From Methylibium sp965279545 (GTDB lineage Bacteria > Pseudomonadota > Gammaproteobacteria > Burkholderiales > Burkholderiaceae_C), in the NCBI RefSeq assembly GCF_965279545.1, contig NZ_OZ257250.1, positions 2,976,001-3,040,000 on the forward strand: 64,000 nucleotides of DNA, given 5' to 3'. A model generated the notes under the pieces. It made no database searches. It was not told the DNA's origin and saw only the letters and a list, made by a program, of their open reading frames with translations. The position numbers were made by a program, and so were the translations under genes. Of this stretch, positions 60,283 through 64,000 are shown piece after piece; positions within the stretch are counted from its first letter, which is position 1, and each line of letters opens with the position of its first letter.

Positions 60283-62028
60283 TCAGGACTTCGGGAGCTT
60301 GAACACCCACACGGTGCCGCCTTGCTCGAGGAAGTTGACCTTCTTCGCGACGTCACCACCCCACAGCGGCACGGCGCCGCCCCAGCCGGACACGACCGAG
60401 ACGTACTGCTCGCCGTCCTGCTGCCACGTGATCGGCGGGGCGACGACGCCCGAACCGGTCTGGAATTCCCAGACCACCTTGCCGGTCTTCGCGTCGGCCG
60501 CCTTCAGGAAGCCTTCCGGCGTGCCCCAGAACACCAGGTTGCCGGCGGTCGTCAGCACACCGCCCCACAGCGGCGCGTTGTTCTTGACTTCCCAGACGAT
60601 CTTGCCGGTCTTCGGGTCGACGGCGCGCATGGCGCCGATGTAGTCGTCGTTGGTCGTCTTGATCGTGAAGCCGGCACCCAGGTAGGCCGCACCCTTCTTG
60701 TAGGTGACCGGCTCGTTCCAGATCTCCATGCCCCATTCGTTCGACGGCACGTAGAACAGCTTGGTGTCGGGCGAGTAGGCCATCGGCATCTGGTTCTTGC
60801 CGCCCAGGAAGCTGGGCGACGCGAACACCGAGCTGCCCTTCTTGCCGTCGGCGCCAGCGGTCGGGTCGCCAGGACGGTTCTCGGGCACGTAGTTCGGACG
60901 GCCGGTCTTCAGGTCGATGCCGGTGGCCCAGCTGATCTTCTTGACGAACGGGAAGGCGTTCTCGAGCTTGCCGTTGGCCGCATCGATCACGTAGAAGAAG
61001 CCGTTGCGGTCAGCCTTGCCGCCGACGCGCTTGCCGTCCATGTCGAAGGTGACGAACTCGTTCACGCCGTCGAAGTCCCAGCCGTCGTGCGGCGTGGTCT
61101 GGTAGTGCCACTTGATCTGGCCGGTCTTGACGTCGATCGCGACGGTCGAGCAGGAGAACAGGTTGTCGCCGGGACGCAGGTGGCTGTTCCACGGGCCGGG
61201 GTTGCCGGTGCCGAAGTAGGCCAGGCCGGTCTTCGCGTCGTAGGTGCCGCCCAGCCAGGTGGCCGCGCCGCCCGACTTCCACAGGTCGCCCGGCCAGGTC
61301 TTGTTGGTCGTGCCGGAGATGCCGATCTCCGCCTTGTTGCCGTCCTTGTCGAACTTGTAGCCCATGTGGCCTTCGACGGTCGGACGCACCCAGACCATCT
61401 TGCCGGTCTTTGGATCGCGGGCCTCGACGCGGCCGACAATGCCGAACTCGCCACCGGACACGCCGGTCAGCAGCAGACCGCCGGCGATCAGCGGCGCGGC
61501 GGTGTAGCTGTAGCCGGCTGCGTAGTCGTCGATCTTTTCCTTCCAGACCACGTCGCCGGTCTTCTGGTCGAGGGCGACCAGCTGGGCGTCGAGCGTGCCG
61601 AAGATGACCAGGTTGTCGTACAGCGCGGCGCCGCGGTTGATCACGTCGCAGCAGGGCATGATGCCTTCGGGCAGGCGGTGCTCGTACTTCCAGAGCTTGG
61701 CGCCGGTCTTGACGTCCAGCGCGTAGATCCGCGAGTACGACGCCGTGACGAACATCTTGCCGTCATGGATCAGCGGCTGCGACTGCTGGCCGCGCTGCTT
61801 TTCACCACCGAACGAGAAGGCCCAGGCCGGCACCAGCTTCTGGACGGTCGAGGTGTTCACCTGCTTCAGCGGGGAATACCGCTGGCCTTGCGAACCGATG
61901 CCCCAGCTCAGGACGTCGTTCGGGGTCTTGGCATCGTTGTCGATCATCGCGTCGGTGACGCCGGCGGCCTGGGCGCCAACACTGGCGCAGGCTGCGGCGA
62001 CCAACAGGGAAAGCAGATGCAGACGCAT
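60283..62028 (-). CDS. PQQ-dependent alcohol dehydrogenase, DxD (lanthanide-type)
   Basis: A 581-residue periplasmic quinoprotein with a signal peptide (LLSLLVAAACASVGAQA) and an eight-bladed propeller of repeated TGK-W docking motifs. The adjacent cysteines Cys126-Cys127 (MPCCDV) form the disulfide over PQQ. The active-site Asp318 is followed by Asp320 (WDFDG), the extra acid linked to lanthanide use in XoxF, ExaF and PedH. FSFGGEKQRGQQSQP and EHRLPEG place it near PedH/ExaA ethanol dehydrogenases rather than methanol dehydrogenases. No cytochrome domain. GAGGAGACAAATCC precedes ATG 62028; a sigma-54 promoter lies upstream. Confidence 0.93.
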   Translation of the reverse strand: MRLHLLSLLVAAACASVGAQAAGVTDAMIDNDAKTPNDVLSWGIGSQGQRYSPLKQVNTSTVQKLVPAWAFSFGGEKQRGQQSQPLIHDGKMFVTASYSRIYALDVKTGAKLWKYEHRLPEGIMPCCDVINRGAALYDNLVIFGTLDAQLVALDQKTGDVVWKEKIDDYAAGYSYTAAPLIAGGLLLTGVSGGEFGIVGRVEARDPKTGKMVWVRPTVEGHMGYKFDKDGNKAEIGISGTTNKTWPGDLWKSGGAATWLGGTYDAKTGLAYFGTGNPGPWNSHLRPGDNLFSCSTVAIDVKTGQIKWHYQTTPHDGWDFDGVNEFVTFDMDGKRVGGKADRNGFFYVIDAANGKLENAFPFVKKISWATGIDLKTGRPNYVPENRPGDPTAGADGKKGSSVFASPSFLGGKNQMPMAYSPDTKLFYVPSNEWGMEIWNEPVTYKKGAAYLGAGFTIKTTNDDYIGAMRAVDPKTGKIVWEVKNNAPLWGGVLTTAGNLVFWGTPEGFLKAADAKTGKVVWEFQTGSGVVAPPITWQQDGEQYVSVVSGWGGAVPLWGGDVAKKVNFLEQGGTVWVFKLPKS

Positions 62029-62098
62029 GGATTTGTCTCCTCGGGGGTGACGCGTGCAGCACGACATGGCCGCTAAAGCGCGTTCTCTCCCTCCAAGG

Positions 62099-62113
62099 GC
62101 AAGCGCCGTGCCA
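62099..62113 (-). promoter_or_regulatory. Sigma-54 promoter of the PQQ dehydrogenase gene
   Basis: On the minus strand, TGGCACGGCGCTTGC matches TGGCACG-N4-TTGC fully. Transcription should begin near 62087, about 59 bases before the start codon. Some 63 bp further upstream, TGTTCCAAGCGGAGACA (62176-62192, minus) shares a half-site with the palindrome at 57616. Confidence 0.85.
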
Positions 62114-62201
62114 CGGACCGATCGGGACTAAATCCGGGTCATACCGCGGGTTTCACCGCAATCCTGTGTGACGGCTGTCTCCGCTTGGAACACCGTCTGC
62201 T

Positions 62202-63251
62202 TCAACGCGCCTGGAGCGTTCGGAGTTCGTACGCGGGGTAAAGGTGCACGACGTTGCGCGGGTACTCGGTCGTGAACGCGGCCCAGGCGCGGAAGTCGGC
62301 CGGCACCGGCTGCGTGAGCACCTCGGTCATCTCCGAACCGCGCCGCGCGGCATCGCCGAAGCTGCTGTCCAGCCAGCGCAGGTAGCGCCGGGTCTGCTCG
62401 ATGCCGCGCGCATCGCTCACCACCGGGCCATGGCTGGGCACCATCGTCGTAAACACCTGGGCGGACAGTGCATCGAGGCTGGTCAGCCAGTCGGCCAGAT
62501 GGGCGTGCGGCGTCGTCGGCACCCGGTCGACGAACACCAGACCGCCCACGAACACCACGCCCGAGCGTCGATCGATCAGGATCAGGTCCGAGGCGGTGTG
62601 CCCTTTCAGTTCACGCAACTCGAAACGCGGGTTGCCCGCCAGCAGCGGGCCGGGCAGCAGCGCGCGGTCGGGCAGCAGCGCCTCGGTGGCCTTCATCCAG
62701 TCGCCGCACAAGCGGTAGAGGTTGTCCTCGTAGGACTTGGCCTCGGCCCGCATGCCTGCGATCGTTGCCGCCGTGGCAAGGCGCGGTACGTCGGCGAAGG
62801 CCTGATTGCCCAGGAAGTAGTCCGGGTGGAGATTCAGGTGGACGACCTCTTTCACCGGCTTGGCCGTCGTGCGCGCGATGAGGGCGCGCAACTGCTCGCC
62901 ATAGCGCCTGGACGGCCCCGTGTTGACGACGATGACCCCCTCTTCGGTAACGATGAAGCCCGTATTGATGATGTTGCAGCCGTTGGCCCGCGAAAAATCG
63001 GCATTGGCGCCTTCGACCACGTAGACATCGGGGGCCAGCGTGCGGGCGGTCAGGCGGTAGTCGAGCGTGGCCGGATCGGCCTGCGCCATCGCGCCCGCCG
63101 CCACCCCACCGAGGAACATTCCCAACAAGAATCTCAACCGGGCTAGCAGACGCCGCGGCACCGGCTCCGCCGGGCCGCCAGCGTCGCCCCCTGGAGGGGG
63201 AGCGGCGAAGCCGCAACGGGGGTGGGTCATCTCGCAACGGGGGTGGGTCAT
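62202..63251 (-). CDS. Quinoprotein relay system metallohydrolase-like protein
   Basis: A 349-residue metallo-beta-lactamase-fold protein with a signal-like segment (FLLGMFLGGVAAGAMA). It matches the group encoded beside PQQ dehydrogenases and SoxYZ-like carriers. The metal motif is degenerate: NLHPDYFLG replaces HxHxDHxxG, while KGHTASDLILID and PSHGP keep later His positions. The first 35 residues are encoded by a dispersed repeat, which supplies the ATG (ATGA overlap with the upstream gene); the original start may have been a TTG near 63138. Confidence 0.82.
   Translation of the reverse strand: MTHPRCEMTHPRCGFAAPPPGGDAGGPAEPVPRRLLARLRFLLGMFLGGVAAGAMAQADPATLDYRLTARTLAPDVYVVEGANADFSRANGCNIINTGFIVTEEGVIVVNTGPSRRYGEQLRALIARTTAKPVKEVVHLNLHPDYFLGNQAFADVPRLATAATIAGMRAEAKSYEDNLYRLCGDWMKATEALLPDRALLPGPLLAGNPRFELRELKGHTASDLILIDRRSGVVFVGGLVFVDRVPTTPHAHLADWLTSLDALSAQVFTTMVPSHGPVVSDARGIEQTRRYLRWLDSSFGDAARRGSEMTEVLTQPVPADFRAWAAFTTEYPRNVVHLYPAYELRTLQAR
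63152..63251. repeat. Dispersed repeat, copy 2, with 18-bp tandem duplication
   Basis: This is the reverse complement of the element at 4261-4333. Its end GCAACGGGGGTGGGTCAT occurs twice (63213-63230 and 63234-63251). It sits exactly between the SoxYZ-like gene and the metallohydrolase-like gene and provides the latter's apparent start codon. Confidence 0.7.
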
Positions 63252-64000
63252 GTCACCTGCCCGTCGATCCGGTTGCCGTTGTTGTCCACACCGGTGACAT
63301 GGAACGGACCCGGGGGACGCCCCTTGAAATCGAACGAGAACACCGGGTTTTCACTGATCGGCTCGAAGGTCGACAGGCGCAGCAACTCCACGCCGCCAGC
63401 GTCGATGACGGCCATGCGCCGCAGGTAGAAGGCCGGGATGCCGCCGACCAGCCCGGTGTCCATGGGGTGCATCACCCGCACGCGCAGGCGCGCACCCGGC
63501 GTGTCGAGGGCGTCACCGAAGAAGCGGCCGCTGACCTGGCCGAGCGTCTGCGCCCAGCTGCCGTCCTGGCGGCTCGCTCCGGAAACGGTGCAGCCGCCAC
63601 CGGACGATTCGACCCAGGTGCCGCCGACGTGCCAGACGCCATCTCGTGTGCGCGCTGCGGCGCGCACGGCGCTGGCCTGCTCCAGCTTGAATCGGAACGA
63701 GATCGCCGCCTGCGTACCCGCGAGCGGTTCGAACTCGAGCACCTTGCGGATCGGATTGCGGTCGACCAGCACCATGATCTGCTGGACGTCGTGCAGGTCC
63801 GGCGCCGTGACCGTGATCGGCACGACCATTGGATTTTCGGCCTGTGTCGGCCCCTTCACCTGCACGCGCGGATCGAATTCGACCCGCGCTGCGGCACCCA
63901 GGAACTCCTTGACCATCTCGGGCCACTGCGCCGAACGGTAAGGGTCGCCCCCGAACTCGTCCGCCGCCGCCCGGACCGGCAACACGCAGGCGGCCACCGT
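63248..64000 (-). CDS. Quinoprotein dehydrogenase-associated SoxYZ-like carrier (5' end cut)
   Basis: About 250 residues are visible; the start lies beyond the right edge, with the end of a signal peptide (CVLPVRAAA) at the edge. The N-terminal SoxY-like half has SSGGGCTVSG, whose cysteine corresponds to the swinging-arm Cys of SoxY, and the C-terminal half (HPMDTGLVGGIPAFYLRRM, GVDNNGNRIDG) is SoxZ-like. Such fusions occur with PQQ dehydrogenases; the carried group is unknown. Ends in an ATGA overlap with the metallohydrolase-like gene. Confidence 0.85.
   Translation of the reverse strand, partial: TVAACVLPVRAAADEFGGDPYRSAQWPEMVKEFLGAAARVEFDPRVQVKGPTQAENPMVVPITVTAPDLHDVQQIMVLVDRNPIRKVLEFEPLAGTQAAISFRFKLEQASAVRAAARTRDGVWHVGGTWVESSGGGCTVSGASRQDGSWAQTLGQVSGRFFGDALDTPGARLRVRVMHPMDTGLVGGIPAFYLRRMAVIDAGGVELLRLSTFEPISENPVFSFDFKGRPPGPFHVTGVDNNGNRIDGQVT

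Noticed and set aside
60283..62028. Assignment as XoxF/MxaF methanol dehydrogenase
   Set aside because: Conserved blocks such as FSFGGEKQRGQQ and EHRLPEG agree better with ethanol dehydrogenases of the ExaA/PedH branch.

Overview
The window is high-GC chromosomal DNA from a betaproteobacterium, most likely order Burkholderiales in the Rubrivivax/Leptothrix/Ideonella lineage. The evidence is the housekeeping order (slt–epimerase–GST–cca, pilB–pilC–pilD–coaE–zapD–yacG, dusB–fis–purH), an SAH riboswitch in front of ahcY, polyhydroxybutyrate genes, a PEP-CTERM-type microprotein and several sigma-54 control regions. The genus cannot be fixed from sequence inspection alone. No rRNA, tRNA, CRISPR array, insertion sequence or prophage was seen.

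Layout. 1-7.7 kb: a partial FAD monooxygenase, prfC, then the S-adenosylhomocysteine riboswitch with ahcY, a TlyA-type methyltransferase and metF (methyl cycle), a PPK2 kinase and ompW. 7.8-15.9 kb: folate cyclo-ligase, small conserved genes, a LysR regulator, a soluble lytic transglycosylase, an epimerase, a GST and the CCA enzyme. 16.0-33.7 kb: a long cluster for a group 1h-type (high-affinity, 'actinobacterial') [NiFe]-hydrogenase. It has a HoxA-like sigma-54 activator with a degenerate receiver domain, a zinc-ribbon protein, a -24/-12 promoter with upstream direct repeats, small and large subunits, tandem four-cysteine proteins, a maturation protease, a TPR protein, two tiny membrane proteins, a NifU-Rieske fusion, an NHL-repeat protein, hypF-hypC-(SIS isomerase)-hypD-hypE-hypA-hypB and a nickel permease. 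33.7-38 kb: a PHB depolymerase, a fatty-acid desaturase with a perfect FNR-type box, and a small nif satellite operon (unknown ORF, cysE/nifP, nifW) preceded by a NifA UAS, an IHF site and a sigma-54 promoter. 38-56 kb: type IV pilus core genes and mainly housekeeping genes (coaE, zapD, yacG, slmA, argB, dusB, fis, purH, ruvC), plus metal homeostasis genes (CusF-like, DmeF-like) and a phasin. 56-64 kb: a periplasmic quinoprotein alcohol-oxidation locus with a DxD (lanthanide-type) PQQ dehydrogenase, cytochrome c, a substrate-binding-like protein, an AcoR-type sigma-54 activator, two perfect sigma-54 promoters, a LuxR regulator remnant, a quinoprotein-relay metallohydrolase homologue and a SoxYZ-like carrier cut by the window edge.

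How the genes fit together. Three separate sigma-54 circuits control H2 oxidation, nitrogen fixation support and alcohol oxidation. The hydrogenase subunits have no Tat signal, so the enzyme should be cytoplasmic; the NifU-Rieske, TPR, NHL and mini-membrane proteins are the best candidates for joining it to the respiratory chain. The nif operon suggests a diazotroph, in which H2 is a by-product of nitrogenase. Start codons were moved inward where a ribosome-binding site, overlap or family length favoured it; many starts here are GTG or TTG.
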